Notes: a model not told the origin generated them from the letters alone. DNA of 64,000 bases from an uncultured Clostridiaceae bacterium (GCA_902477765.1 CABSIM010000008.1:1-64000); one strand, 5' to 3'; counted from the first letter of the stretch, positions 31,820 to 41,041 are shown. Program-made: numbers and translations.

Positions 31820-32671
31820 ATGTACCAATGGCTGAGAAAAGAAAACCGGAATCCGATGACAGAGATCACCAGAAACGGCGTAACCTATCTGTCCTTTCCC
31901 GCTCTGGAAGAAAGCGGCATGGTCCGTCATGGCTTTTCCACCAGAATGGGAGGCGTCAGCAAAGGTCCCTATTCCACAATGAATTTTTCATTCACCAGGG
32001 GAGATGACCCTGAGGCCGTAAAAGAAAATTACAGGAGAATGGCAGCCGCTCTGGGTGTGGAGATGGAACGCATGGTTCTCACATGGCAGACCCACACCAC
32101 CAACGTGCGTCTGGTTACGGAAGAAGATGCCGGAAAGGGTGTTGTCAGAGAACGGGATTACCGGGATGTGGACGGTCTGGTGACGGATATTCCCGGAATG
32201 ACTCTGGTGACCTTCTTTGCGGACTGTGTTCCTCTGTACTTTCTTGACCGGAAAAACAGGGCCATCGGACTTTCTCATTCCGGCTGGCGGGGAACTGCGG
32301 AACGCATGGGACAGAAAACACTGGATACCATGAAAGAGGCGTTCGGCACCGTGCCGGAAGATGCGATCGCATGCATCGGGCCCAGCATCTGCAGGGACTG
32401 CTACGAAGTGGGGGCTGAAGTCATTGAAAAGTTTGCAGCCGGATTCATGGAGAAGGATCATGACCGCCTGTTTTACCGGAAGGAAAACGGCAGATACCAG
32501 CTGGATCTCTGGGAAGCCAACCGTCTTGTCCTGATGGAGGCAGGTGTGCCGGAAAACCAGATTTCCGTCACGGACATCTGTACCCGCTGTAATCCTGAAC
32601 TTCTGTTTTCCCACAGATATTCCCCGGAGAAACGCGGAAACCTCTGCGCTTTTCTGTGCCTGAAAGACTGA
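31820..32671 (+). CDS. pgeF: Peptidoglycan editing factor PgeF (YfiH/DUF152)
   Basis: PgeF proteins were called polyphenol oxidases and later were shown in Escherichia coli to remove a wrongly inserted L-Ser from peptidoglycan precursors. The 283-residue protein has the Zn-site pattern of the family: QTHTTNV near 75, FADCVPLYFLD, and SHSGWRGTAERM with its His and Cys residues. ATG at 31820 follows AAAAGGAGTCTGATT. It ends the lepB-rbgA-rnhB-yraN-pgeF run. Confidence 0.93.
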   Translation: MYQWLRKENRNPMTEITRNGVTYLSFPALEESGMVRHGFSTRMGGVSKGPYSTMNFSFTRGDDPEAVKENYRRMAAALGVEMERMVLTWQTHTTNVRLVTEEDAGKGVVRERDYRDVDGLVTDIPGMTLVTFFADCVPLYFLDRKNRAIGLSHSGWRGTAERMGQKTLDTMKEAFGTVPEDAIACIGPSICRDCYEVGAEVIEKFAAGFMEKDHDRLFYRKENGRYQLDLWEANRLVLMEAGVPENQISVTDICTRCNPELLFSHRYSPEKRGNLCAFLCLKD

Positions 32672-32708
32672 GTTTCCTGAATATGACAAAAAACGTAAAA
32701 CCTTCTAG

Positions 32709-32736
32709 TGTATAATCTTTTTTCGGGTCCATACTA
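32709..32736 (+). promoter_or_regulatory. Candidate sporulation (SigG/SigF-type) promoter of the SASP gene
   Basis: CATACTA at 32730-32736 equals the SigG -10 consensus; TGTATA at 32709-32714 is the candidate -35 box, 15 bases away, somewhat short of the usual 17-18. The same run contains TATAAT (32711-32716), which could serve a vegetative promoter, but a forespore promoter suits this gene. Confidence 0.5.
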
Positions 32737-32811
32737 GGAATGTACCAACAAGCACCGGAGCGACGGATACATCCGAAGACTCCGGCAAACACTGAAAAGG
32801 AGGCGTTTTAT

Positions 32812-33027
32812 ATGTCTAACACAAACAATACCAGCTCCAATCGTGCAGCAGTTCCGGAAGCCAAGGAGGCCATGGACAAGTTTAAAATGGAAGTTGCCAC
32901 AGAACTGGGAGTGCCGCTTACAAACGGCTATAACGGAAATCTGACTTCCTATCAGAACGGCAGCGTCGGCGGCCACATGGTCAAGAAGATGATCGAAGCT
33001 CAGGAAAAACAGATGGCAGGCAAATAA
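32812..33027 (+). CDS. Alpha/beta-type small acid-soluble spore protein
   Basis: The 71-residue protein matches the alpha/beta SASP family: KFKMEVATELGV near residue 24, with the germination protease site in that stretch, and LTSYQNGSVGGHMVKKMIE. SASPs coat spore DNA and protect it. ATG at 32812 follows AAAAGGAGGCGTTTTAT; an earlier ATG at 32740 would add a leader absent in the family. Monocistronic, with its own candidate forespore promoter and terminator. It shows that the organism forms spores. Confidence 0.95.
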   Translation: MSNTNNTSSNRAAVPEAKEAMDKFKMEVATELGVPLTNGYNGNLTSYQNGSVGGHMVKKMIEAQEKQMAGK

Positions 33028-33045
33028 TCAGAACTGCCGATACAG

Positions 33046-33085
33046 GACCCCTTCCGCGAACGGATCTCCGGAAGGGGTCTTTTTC
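33046..33085 (+). terminator. Intrinsic terminator after the SASP gene
   Basis: GACCCCTTCCG (33046-33056) pairs with CGGAAGGGGTC (33069-33079), followed by TTTTTC. Confidence 0.88.
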
Positions 33086-33192
33086 TGATCAGGTGCAGAA
33101 CCAGCGCAGGAACTGCCGGAGAAGGACGGAAAACAGAGAGGCAGACGGAATCCCGGAAGCCGAAAATGACTTAAAATTTTCATGAAAACAGC

Positions 33193-33221
33193 TTGTATAT
33201 CGGAGATATTAATATTATAAT
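33193..33221 (+). promoter_or_regulatory. Promoter of rsmD-coaD
   Basis: TTGTAT (33193-33198) and TATAAT (33216-33221) are 17 bases apart, ending 28 bases before rsmD. The rest of the 222-base gap holds only the SASP terminator. Confidence 0.75.
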
Positions 33222-33249
33222 GGAACAGAATAGCAAAATGAGGTAATAT

Positions 33250-33804
33250 ATGAGAGTAATTGCCGGCAGTGCGAGACGCCTGCTTCTGAAAACAACGGAA
33301 GGTCTGGATACCAGACCTACAACGGACCGGATAAAGGAAACATTATTCAATATGCTTCAGAATGACCTGTACGGATGCAGTTTTCTGGATCTGTTTGCCG
33401 GGAGCGGGGCCATCGGAATCGAGGCGCTGAGCCGGGGGGCAGCCAGGGCGGTTTTTGTGGAAAGCGGAAATGCCCAGACCGCATGCATCAGAGAAAATCT
33501 GAAGACCACACATCTGGAAGACCGGGCACGGGTTCTGTCCTGCGATGTGTTTGCAGGACTGAAAAAGCTGGAAGAGCAGGGACAATGCTTTGATTTTATC
33601 TTCATGGACCCGCCCTATAACCGGCAGCTGGAGACCAGAGTCCTGGAAGCCCTGGCAGGATCTTCCCTGGTGGGAGAAAACACGGTGCTGATTGCGGAGA
33701 CGTCTCTGGAAACCGACATACCGGCGGCGGAAACTCTGGGATACCGGATTGTGCGCTGCAAGGAATACAAGACCAATAAACATATATTTCTCATAAAAGA
33801 ATAA
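33250..33804 (+). CDS. rsmD: 16S rRNA (guanine966-N2)-methyltransferase RsmD
   Basis: RsmD methylates G966 of 16S rRNA. The 184-residue enzyme has the [14 protein letters not shown] start, [13 protein letters not shown], AdoMet motif [20 protein letters not shown] and the catalytic DPPYN. ATG at 33250 follows AATGAGGTAATAT. It lies 23 bases before coaD, a common pairing in Firmicutes. Confidence 0.96.
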   Translation: MRVIAGSARRLLLKTTEGLDTRPTTDRIKETLFNMLQNDLYGCSFLDLFAGSGAIGIEALSRGAARAVFVESGNAQTACIRENLKTTHLEDRARVLSCDVFAGLKKLEEQGQCFDFIFMDPPYNRQLETRVLEALAGSSLVGENTVLIAETSLETDIPAAETLGYRIVRCKEYKTNKHIFLIKE

Positions 33805-33827
33805 AAAAGGACATAACGGCAGATACC

Positions 33828-34331
33828 ATGAAAAATGCAATTTATCCGGGCAGTTTTGACCCGGTGACTCTTGGACATCTTGATATCATCAAACGCTCGG
33901 CGGAACTGTTTGATCATCTGATCATTGCAGTTCTGGTGAACAGCTCCAAAAAACCTCTGTTTACCGTGGAAGAGCGGGTACATATGCTGAAAGAAGTTAC
34001 AAAAGACATCCCCGGTGTGGAAGTCCTGAGCTTTGGAGGACTGACGGTGGAATTTGCGAGACAATGCGGCGCTCATGTGCTGGTACGGGGACTCCGTGCC
34101 ATTACGGACTTTGAATATGAGCTGCAGATTGCTCAGTTAAACCGGGTAATAGCGCCTGAAATCGACACGATTTTTCTTACGACAAATCTGAAATATGCAT
34201 ACCTGAGTTCCAGCTCCGTAAAAGAAGTGGCATCCTATGGCGGTGACATCAAGTCCTTTGTGACTCCTTATGTGGAAGCACTGGTGCTGGAAAAATTGAA
34301 AAACATAGAACAGAAAGGGCAGGGTAAGTGA
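33828..34331 (+). CDS. coaD: Pantetheine-phosphate adenylyltransferase
   Basis: CoaD makes dephospho-CoA from phosphopantetheine and ATP. The 167-residue protein has the nucleotidyltransferase signature [14 protein letters not shown] near the N-terminus (TxGH) and the later [17 protein letters not shown] (ISSTxxR-like) motif. ATG at 33828 lies 23 bases after rsmD. Its TGA lies next to the start of the coiled-coil gene (an overlapping GTG at 34328 is an alternative start there). Confidence 0.97.
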   Translation: MKNAIYPGSFDPVTLGHLDIIKRSAELFDHLIIAVLVNSSKKPLFTVEERVHMLKEVTKDIPGVEVLSFGGLTVEFARQCGAHVLVRGLRAITDFEYELQIAQLNRVIAPEIDTIFLTTNLKYAYLSSSSVKEVASYGGDIKSFVTPYVEALVLEKLKNIEQKGQGK

Positions 34332-34333
34332 TT

Positions 34334-34915
34334 ATGAGCAGAATTGAGCAGTTAATCAGTGAAATTGAGGAATATATTGACAGCTGTAAATTTCAGCCGC
34401 TGTCGACAACCAAGATCATCGTAAACAAAGAGGAACTGGACGAACTTCTGGTGGAGCTGAGACTCAGAATTCCCGATGAAATCAAACAGTATCAGAAAAT
34501 CATCAGCAATCAGGAAGCAATTCTTTCCGATGCGCAGGCAAAGGCAGACGCACTGCTGGCTGATGCCACTGCCCAGACCAACGAGCTGGTCAATGAGCAT
34601 GAAATCATGCAGAAGGCCTATGCCCATGCCAATGAAATTATTGAACAGGCCCAGGCCCAGGCCCAGACCATCATTGATAATGCGGTGAACGATGCCAACA
34701 ATATCCGTCAGGGTTCCATCCAGTATACGGATGACATGCTCAAGAGCCTGCAGACCATCATCAATCACTCCATGGAAGGTGCACAGGGCCGCTTTGATGC
34801 CTTCATGAATTCCATGAAGTCCAGCTACGACATCGTTTCATCCAACCGTCAGGAACTTTCCGCGGGAATCATTACGGAAAAAGAAGAGGAATCCCAGGAA
34901 ACGGACGGACAGTAA
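34334..34915 (+). CDS. Predicted coiled-coil protein (V-ATPase subunit H-like/DivIVA-like)
   Basis: The 193-residue, acidic, Ala/Gln-rich protein is predicted to be a long coiled coil (about 45-135, runs of the type AQAKADALLADATAQTNEL and IIEQAQAQAQTII) with an N-terminal helical start (SRIEQLISEIEEYI). It matches the loosely named ATPase-like proteins next to coaD in Clostridia; no enzyme motif is present, and I do not assign a function. ATG at 34334 is preferred to GTG at 34328. The 3' end overlaps convergently with ylbJ by 44 bases and the terminator lies inside ylbJ. Confidence 0.75.
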   Translation: MSRIEQLISEIEEYIDSCKFQPLSTTKIIVNKEELDELLVELRLRIPDEIKQYQKIISNQEAILSDAQAKADALLADATAQTNELVNEHEIMQKAYAHANEIIEQAQAQAQTIIDNAVNDANNIRQGSIQYTDDMLKSLQTIINHSMEGAQGRFDAFMNSMKSSYDIVSSNRQELSAGIITEKEEESQETDGQ

Positions 34916-35870
34916 ACAGGAAAAAAAGAAAAGACAGGATACCGTGGAGCAGTTTCCACAGAAAATAATGCCGGATGGAAAGTCCGGCATTTTTTTCGCC
35001 TCCCAGAACCGCCTGGGTCTGGGCAATTCCCGAAAAACCGCCGAAAGACAGAGCTGCACAGACGGAAGCCCCCGACAGGGGAGACGGAAGGACTTCCGAC
35101 AGGGTACGGACACCTGTGGTCATTTCCATGGAGCCCGTAAGCAGAAACCGGAGCAGACCCGGAAGGAACGTGCATTCCTGTATAAACAGGACGCCGATGG
35201 AGAAAAGCATCAGACAGCCGCCGATTCTGCAGAGGGTTTCCGCAGCATTCAGGATGATTTCATCTCCTGAAAGCCTGTGCTCATGGCCCGGGTCCGCGGG
35301 ACAGATTCCGTCTGAAAATCCGGGCTTCCGGTCAGCAGGGAACCGGGAACAGAAAAAGGCGGAAAGAGGGAACAGGAGCAGGAGAGGACCGTATATGGAA
35401 AAAAGGAATGCCGGAAGAGAACTTTCCTTTTCAAGAAGCGGCCAGGCAAATCCCAGAATGAACATGGGGCTTGGATGGTTGCAGACGGCCATCAGAAAAC
35501 GGCCTTCCCGGAGGGAGATCTGTCCCTGCCTGAGAAAATCACCGCAGGTTTTGGCGCCCATGGGATATCCGCACAAAAGGCCGGTGATCAGGACATAGAT
35601 GCCGGAAGAGGAAAGCCTGAACAGAGGCCCCAGAAAGAAATGAAACGGAGCGGTCAGCATGCGGATCCCGCCGCTTGACACAATGAGTCCGGAAAGAACC
35701 ATAAACGGAAACAGCGCAGGAACCACGGCGCTGTACCAGAGAAGGAGGCCGTTTCTGGCGCCTTCTGTCACAAGATCCGCATGGAACAGCATCAGTGCCA
35801 GCAGAGCAATAAGAACGAAGGCAGGGAAAAGCCGGGAGGATTTTTTCATAGGCACCTGAATAAGATTCAT
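34872..35870 (-). CDS. ylbJ: Sporulation integral membrane protein YlbJ
   Basis: The 332-residue protein has many membrane segments and the nucleoside-recognition (Gate) domain seen in YlbJ and spore maturation proteins: a segment LLLWYSAVVPALFPFMVLSGLI and GLLCGYPMGAKTCGDFLRQGQ. In Bacillus, YlbJ is made in the mother cell under SigE and helps spore cortex formation. The start could be ATG at 35870 or 35849; neither has a strong ribosome site. The gene ends 44 bases inside the convergent forward gene. It is somewhat shorter than the Bacillus protein. Confidence 0.9.
   Translation of the reverse strand: MNLIQVPMKKSSRLFPAFVLIALLALMLFHADLVTEGARNGLLLWYSAVVPALFPFMVLSGLIVSSGGIRMLTAPFHFFLGPLFRLSSSGIYVLITGLLCGYPMGAKTCGDFLRQGQISLREGRFLMAVCNHPSPMFILGFAWPLLEKESSLPAFLFSIYGPLLLLFPLSAFFCSRFPADRKPGFSDGICPADPGHEHRLSGDEIILNAAETLCRIGGCLMLFSIGVLFIQECTFLPGLLRFLLTGSMEMTTGVRTLSEVLPSPLSGASVCAALSFGGFSGIAQTQAVLGGEKNAGLSIRHYFLWKLLHGILSFLFFLFTVRPFPGIPLLFP
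34967..34996 (+). terminator. Forward terminator located inside the ylbJ coding region
   Basis: AATGCCGGA (34967-34975) pairs with TCCGGCATT (34983-34991) and six T follow. It fits the forward coiled-coil gene but lies within the convergent ylbJ reading frame. Confidence 0.8.
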
Positions 35871-35901
35871 TGATACAGCTTATGAGAAAGGAGCCTGGCT
35901 T

Positions 35902-36711
35902 ATGAGGCTTGTGTTTCTGCTGCTTATGGCTCTGTTCTGCAGCTTCATGAAAGATCACCTGGAAGAATGGTCCGCTGTGGGGAGTCTGACCCCTTATGTA
36001 TGGGAAAGAAATGAATTCCGGAAACTGCAGCTGGGAGAATCCCTGGCTGCAAAGGAGGCGATTGACAGCGATGCCCTGGCCTCTCTGATGGCCGAACATG
36101 GATTTGATCTGACAGACTTTCGTGACAGTGCTGATCCGGTGCTTCAGTTTCCTGTGAAGAAACCGGAAGAATTCCGGAAACTGTCACAGTACTACGGGAT
36201 GATTTTCGATGATCTGAAATATTTTCCGGTTCCTCTTAGCTGCAGCAGATCTGTTCCGGATATAACCTATTCCGACGGCTGGATGCAGAAGCGAAGCTAT
36301 GGAGGAGAAAGAGGCCATGAAGGCTGCGATCTCATGGGGAATAAGATGCCCAGAGGATTTTATCCGGTGGTCAGCATGACAGACGGAACGGTGGAAAAAA
36401 CCGGATGGCTGGAGCAGGGAGGATGGCGCATCGGCATCCGGGCGCCGTCCGGTGCCTATTTTTATTATGCACATCTGTACCGGTATGAACGGCAGTGGAA
36501 AGAAGGAGACGTGGTCCGGGCCGGAGAACTTCTGGGATATATGGGAGATTCCGGCTACGGAGAAGAAGGCACCACAGGAATGTTTGACGTACATCTGCAT
36601 GTGGGAATCTATCTGAAAACGGAACATTACGAGGAACTGTCGGTCAATCCCTACTGGGTGCTGCGGTATCTGGAAAAGAAGCGGCTGATTTATGATTACG
36701 GAGACAGATGA
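35902..36711 (+). CDS. M23 family metallopeptidase (LytM-type)
   Basis: The 269-residue protein has a hydrophobic N-terminus acting as signal or anchor (MRLVFLLLMALFCSF) and a C-terminal LytM/M23 domain, with the zinc ligands in GHEGCD and in the HLHVG motif, and HLYRYERQWKEGDVVRAGELLGYMG in between. Such enzymes cut peptidoglycan cross-bridges. It is divergent from ylbJ across 31 bases, which suggests a role in sporulation (SpoIIQ-like), but this is inference. ATG at 35902 lies after AGAAAGGAGCCTGGCTT. It ends before a promoter for the next gene. Confidence 0.88.
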   Translation: MRLVFLLLMALFCSFMKDHLEEWSAVGSLTPYVWERNEFRKLQLGESLAAKEAIDSDALASLMAEHGFDLTDFRDSADPVLQFPVKKPEEFRKLSQYYGMIFDDLKYFPVPLSCSRSVPDITYSDGWMQKRSYGGERGHEGCDLMGNKMPRGFYPVVSMTDGTVEKTGWLEQGGWRIGIRAPSGAYFYYAHLYRYERQWKEGDVVRAGELLGYMGDSGYGEEGTTGMFDVHLHVGIYLKTEHYEELSVNPYWVLRYLEKKRLIYDYGDR

Positions 36712-36772
36712 ACGGGCAGAAGGCAGACGGCACAGGAAGCAGAGAGGAAGCAGCTGCCTTCTCAGTTGGGAA

Positions 36773-36801
36773 TTGTACTTTCCGCCCAAGTCTGTTATGA
36801 T
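36773..36801 (+). promoter_or_regulatory. Promoter of the rsuA-like/HAD operon
   Basis: TTGTAC (36773-36778) and TATGAT (36796-36801) are 17 bases apart, 44 bases before the pseudouridine synthase gene. Confidence 0.7.
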
Positions 36802-36844
36802 AGAAGAACAGGAATCTTTTTGACCGGAAGGAGAATACAGAAAA

Positions 36845-37567
36845 ATGGCCGGAACAATGCGTCTGGACAAATATCTGGCGGATATGGGAAAAGGAACCAG
36901 GAGCCAGGTAAGGGAGGCCGTCCGGAAAGGACGGGTGCAGATCAACGGAGAGACCGTAAAAAAACCGGAACAGAAAGTCCGTCTGCCGGAGGACAGGGTG
37001 GTCTTTGACGGACATCCGGTGGAGTATGTGTCCATGGAATATTATATGCTCAATAAACCGGCAGGAACAGTCAGTGCAACAGAGGACGGCAGGTATCCCA
37101 CGGTGGTGTCTCTGATCGGAGAACGGGTCAGAAAGGATCTTTTTCCGGTGGGACGGCTGGATCTGGACACGGAGGGACTCCTTCTTATCACCAATGACGG
37201 AGCTCTGGCTCACCGGCTTCTGGCACCCGGAAAACATGTGGATAAAACCTATTTTGCCAGATGCAGCGGGATGGTTCCGGAGGGAACGGAGGCAGAGTTT
37301 GAAAAAGGGCTCATCCTTCCTGACGGTTTTTCCTGTATGCCTGCAGAGCTGAATGTGGTGAAGAACGGGAAAGACGGAAGTGAAGTGCTTCTCACCATAC
37401 ATGAAGGAAAATTTCACCAGGTGAAACGCATGATGGAGGCGGTGGGCTGCCCTGTGGAGTATCTGAAAAGACTTTCCATGGGTCCGCTTGTGCTGGACGA
37501 GGACCTGTTGCCGGGGCAATACAGAAAACTGACGGAAGAAGAGCAGGAGAGACTTGAAAATTTATGA
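36845..37567 (+). CDS. RsuA/RluB family pseudouridine synthase
   Basis: The 240-residue protein has an N-terminal S4 RNA-binding domain (MAGTMRLDKYLADMGKGTRSQVREAVRKG region) and the pseudouridine synthase domain with the catalytic Asp in GRLDLDTEGLLLITNDG. The short form without a C-terminal tail resembles RsuA (16S rRNA U516) more than RluB, but the target is not certain. Its stop overlaps the HAD gene start (ATGA), so the two are translationally coupled. Confidence 0.9.
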   Translation: MAGTMRLDKYLADMGKGTRSQVREAVRKGRVQINGETVKKPEQKVRLPEDRVVFDGHPVEYVSMEYYMLNKPAGTVSATEDGRYPTVVSLIGERVRKDLFPVGRLDLDTEGLLLITNDGALAHRLLAPGKHVDKTYFARCSGMVPEGTEAEFEKGLILPDGFSCMPAELNVVKNGKDGSEVLLTIHEGKFHQVKRMMEAVGCPVEYLKRLSMGPLVLDEDLLPGQYRKLTEEEQERLENL

Positions 37568-38223
37568 TGAAAGAGTTATTGACGGATAAAAAAGCGGTTC
37601 TGTTTGATCTGGACGGAACCCTGGTGGATTCCATGTGGATGTGGAAGGATATTGATATTGAATTTCTCGGAAGATTCGGGCTGGAGTGCCCGGAAGATCT
37701 TCAGAGAAAAATCGAGGGAATGAGTTTTTCTGAAACAGCGGAATATTTTCTGAAGCGGTTCTGTCTTCCCCTGTCTGTGGAGGAGATCAAGGAATGCTGG
37801 ATCCGTATGTCCATAGAAAAATACAGAAATGAGGTGGGCCTGAAGCCGGGGGCCAGAGAATTCCTGGAGTACTGCCGCAAAAACGGAATCCGGACAGGCG
37901 TTGCAACCAGCAACGGGCGGGATATGGTGGACGCGGTGATCGAATCCCTGAAAATCGGGCAATACTTACAGGAGGTGGCAACGGCCTGTGAGGTACCGGC
38001 CGGGAAACCGGAACCGGATATTTATCTGGAGGTGGCCAGAAGGCTTGGAGTGAAGCCGGAGGACTGCCTTGTTTTTGAAGATATTCCGGCGGGAATCGTG
38101 GCGGGCAAACGGGCCGGCATGACGGTGATTGCCGTGGAGGATGAATTTTCCCGGCCTCTGGAAGAGGAAAAAAAGGCTCTGGCCGACGGCTTCATCCGGG
38201 ATTACCATGAACTTTTGCAGTGA
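37564..38223 (+). CDS. HAD superfamily hydrolase (phosphoglycolate phosphatase-like)
   Basis: The 219-residue protein has the HAD motifs FDLDGTLVDSM (motif I), VATSNG (motif II) and GKPEPDIYLEVARRLGVKPEDCLVFEDIPAGIVAGKRAGM (motif III and IV region), with a helical cap between 25 and 100. The substrate cannot be told; beta-phosphoglucomutase, phosphoglycolate phosphatase and other sugar-phosphate types are similar. It overlaps the upstream pseudouridine synthase gene by 4 bases and lies 9 bases before the YgiQ gene. Confidence 0.93.
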   Translation: MMKELLTDKKAVLFDLDGTLVDSMWMWKDIDIEFLGRFGLECPEDLQRKIEGMSFSETAEYFLKRFCLPLSVEEIKECWIRMSIEKYRNEVGLKPGAREFLEYCRKNGIRTGVATSNGRDMVDAVIESLKIGQYLQEVATACEVPAGKPEPDIYLEVARRLGVKPEDCLVFEDIPAGIVAGKRAGMTVIAVEDEFSRPLEEEKKALADGFIRDYHELLQ

Positions 38224-38232
38224 GGACAGGAT

Positions 38233-40233
38233 ATGATACATGATTTTCTTCCGGTATGCCGGAGTGATATGGAAAAACGCGGCTGGGATCAGTGTGACTT
38301 TGTTTATGTCTGCGGGGATGCTTATGTGGACCATCCCTCTTTCGGACATGCCGTCATCAGCAGGGTGCTGGAGTCACGGGGATACAGAGTCGGGATCATT
38401 GCCCAGCCGGACTGGAAAGACAGAAACAGCATTACCGTGCTGGGAGAACCGAGACTGGGATTTCTGGTGAGCGCCGGAAATATGGACTCCATGGTGAACC
38501 ATTATTCGGTATCCAAACACAGGAGAGAGAAAGACGCCTATACCCCGGGCGGAGTCATGGGAAAGCGTCCGGATTATGCCACCGTGGTCTACTGCAATCT
38601 GATCCGGTCCGTGTACAGGAAGATTCCGGTCATCATCGGCGGCATTGAGGCCAGTCTGAGGCGTCTGGCCCATTATGACTACTGGTCCGGAAAAATAAAG
38701 CGGTCCATTCTTCTGGATTCTCAGGCAGATCTGATTTCCTACGGAATGGGAGAGCGGTCCATTGTGGAGATTGCCGATGCGCTGAATTCAGGACTGGATA
38801 TAAAAGACATTACCTTTATCGACGGAACGGTTTTTAAAACCGGGGACAGGGATATCATTTATGACGCGGTATTCCTTCCGTCCTACGAAGAGACGGCATC
38901 TGACAAAAGAAAATATGCAGAGAGCTTTTTTATACAGTACAGCAATACGGATCCGTTTTCCGGGAAACGTCTGGCCGAATCTTACGGAGAGGATCTGTAC
39001 GTGGTGCAGAATCCTCCTTCCAGGCCTCTGTCCACCCAGGAGATGGACGATGTGTACGCCCTTCCCTACATGCGGACCTACCATCCGTCCTATGAAGAGG
39101 CAGGCGGCATTCCGGCCATCCGGGAAGTGAAATTCAGTCTCATCAGCAACCGGGGATGTTTCGGCGGCTGCAGTTTCTGTGCGCTGACGTTTCATCAGGG
39201 GAGAATCATCCAGGTGAGAAGTCATGAGTCCATTGTGGAGGAAGCCAGGCTTCTGACAGAAGATCCGGATTTCAAGGGGTATATTCACGATGTGGGAGGC
39301 CCCACGGCCAATTTCCGCTTCCCGGCCTGCGAAGGTCAGCTGACCCGGGGGGCCTGTCCGGGAAAACAATGTCTGTTTCCCCGGCCCTGCAGGAACCTGC
39401 GGGCGGATCACTCGGATTATATTGCGCTGCTCAGAAAACTCCGTGAACTTCCAAAGGTGAAGAAGGTGTTCATCCGGTCCGGAATCCGTTTTGATTATGT
39501 TCTGGCTGACAGAAAGAAGGACTTTCTCCGGGAACTGTGCATGTACCATGTCAGCGGCCAGCTGAAAGTGGCGCCGGAACATGTGGCGGACAATGTGCTG
39601 AAACGGATGGGAAAACCGGAAAATTCCGTATACAGGCGTTTTGTGCAGGAGTATGAGGACATGAACCGGAAGCTGGGACTGAAACAGTACCTGGTACCGT
39701 ATCTGATGTCTTCCCATCCCGGATCCACATTGAAGGAGGCCATTGAACTGGCGGAACATCTCCGGGATCTGGGGTATATGCCGGAACAGGTTCAGGACTT
39801 TTATCCGACACCTTCCACCATCTCCACCTGCATGTATTATACAGGTCTGGACCCCAGAACCATGGAGCCGGTCTACGTGCCGGTAAATCCCCATGAGAAG
39901 GCCATGCAGAGAGCACTGATCCAGTACAGGAATCCGAAAAATTACAGTCTGGTCCGGGAGGCGCTGCTCCGTGCAGGAAGAGAAGACCTGATCGGTTACG
40001 GGAAAAAGTGTCTGATCCGGCCGGAAGAAAGGAATCCGGTGAAGAACGCCAAAGGTGCACCGGGAACATCCGGTATGCCGCATATGGCTTCCCGTCCGTA
40101 CAATGCCAGGAAGAAAGCAGAAGAAAATCCGGACAGAACCGGAGGAAGAAAAACAGCGGACGGAGCAACGCGGGGCGGAAGCCGCAGAAAGACCATCCGC
40201 AATATTCATAAATCTCCGAAAGGCAGGAACTGA
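38233..40233 (+). CDS. YgiQ family radical SAM protein
   Basis: The 666-residue protein of the YgiQ (UPF0313) family has an N-terminal cobalamin-binding-like domain and a radical SAM core, with the cluster motif CFGGCSFC (C309, C313, C316). A highly basic, Gly/Arg/Lys-rich tail begins after about residue 600. The reaction is not known. It lies 9 bases after the HAD gene and 4 before the SDR gene, in the same operon. Confidence 0.93.
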   Translation: MIHDFLPVCRSDMEKRGWDQCDFVYVCGDAYVDHPSFGHAVISRVLESRGYRVGIIAQPDWKDRNSITVLGEPRLGFLVSAGNMDSMVNHYSVSKHRREKDAYTPGGVMGKRPDYATVVYCNLIRSVYRKIPVIIGGIEASLRRLAHYDYWSGKIKRSILLDSQADLISYGMGERSIVEIADALNSGLDIKDITFIDGTVFKTGDRDIIYDAVFLPSYEETASDKRKYAESFFIQYSNTDPFSGKRLAESYGEDLYVVQNPPSRPLSTQEMDDVYALPYMRTYHPSYEEAGGIPAIREVKFSLISNRGCFGGCSFCALTFHQGRIIQVRSHESIVEEARLLTEDPDFKGYIHDVGGPTANFRFPACEGQLTRGACPGKQCLFPRPCRNLRADHSDYIALLRKLRELPKVKKVFIRSGIRFDYVLADRKKDFLRELCMYHVSGQLKVAPEHVADNVLKRMGKPENSVYRRFVQEYEDMNRKLGLKQYLVPYLMSSHPGSTLKEAIELAEHLRDLGYMPEQVQDFYPTPSTISTCMYYTGLDPRTMEPVYVPVNPHEKAMQRALIQYRNPKNYSLVREALLRAGREDLIGYGKKCLIRPEERNPVKNAKGAPGTSGMPHMASRPYNARKKAEENPDRTGGRKTADGATRGGSRRKTIRNIHKSPKGRN

Positions 40234-40237
40234 TGGT

Positions 40238-40999
40238 ATGAAAATAGCAATCGTAACCGGTGCTTCCTCAGGAATGGGCCGGGAAATGGTGATCCAGCTG
40301 GCAGACCGGTTTGCCGGACTGGAGGAGATCTGGACCGTGGCACGCAGAGAAGACAGACTGAAAGAACTGGTGGGACACGTACCGGTTCCCATCCGCTGTC
40401 TGCCGCTGGATCTGACAGAACGGGAGGACAGGGAGCGGCTGAAACAGGAACTGAGAGAGAGAAAACCGGACGTGAAGATTCTGGTGAATGCAGCCGGATT
40501 CGGAAAAACCGGAGGATGCGGAACAATTTCACCGGAAGACTCGCTGGGAATGATCCGCCTCAATGATGAGGCCATGGTGGCAGTGACGGAGATGGTCCTT
40601 CCATATATTTCTTCCAACAGCCGGATCATTCAGTTCGCGTCTGCCGCAGCGTTTCTGCCGCAGCCGGGGTTTGCCGTCTATGCGGCCACCAAGGCATTTG
40701 TTCTCAGCTACAGCCGGGCTCTTTCCGAGGAACTGAGAGCGCGTGACATTGCGGTGACTGCGGTATGTCCGGGGCCGGTGGAAACGGAGTTTTTTGACAT
40801 TGCTCTCAATGGAGGAAAGCTGACTTCCTATAAAAAGTGGGTCATGGCGAAGCCGGAAAACGTGGTGAAGCATGCCATTGCCGACAGCTGCATGGGAAAG
40901 AACGTTTCCGTTGCGGGAATTCCGATGAAAGGTTTCCGGCTGCTGTGCCGGTGGCTTCCTCACAGCCTGCTGATGCGGTTCATCACCTGGGAACCGTAA
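40238..40999 (+). CDS. Short-chain dehydrogenase/reductase family oxidoreductase
   Basis: The 253-residue SDR has the NAD(P)-binding TGASSGMG (8-15), NAAGFGKTG, a Ser region SSNSRIIQFASAAAF and the YAATKAF catalytic Tyr-Lys. ATG at 40238 behind AAAGGCAGGAACTGATGGT is right; a longer reading would overlap the YgiQ tail. The substrate is unknown. The family contains many dehydrogenases; this form resembles YdfG-like or DltE-like enzymes. Confidence 0.93.
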   Translation: MKIAIVTGASSGMGREMVIQLADRFAGLEEIWTVARREDRLKELVGHVPVPIRCLPLDLTEREDRERLKQELRERKPDVKILVNAAGFGKTGGCGTISPEDSLGMIRLNDEAMVAVTEMVLPYISSNSRIIQFASAAAFLPQPGFAVYAATKAFVLSYSRALSEELRARDIAVTAVCPGPVETEFFDIALNGGKLTSYKKWVMAKPENVVKHAIADSCMGKNVSVAGIPMKGFRLLCRWLPHSLLMRFITWEP

Positions 41000-41041
41000 G
41001 GCAGTAAGACAGAGGTCAATACAGGAAAAGAGGCACAGAAT

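Noticed and set aside
38788..40629. Minus-strand reading of 613 residues
   Set aside because: It is antisense to the YgiQ and SDR genes and has no protein likeness.
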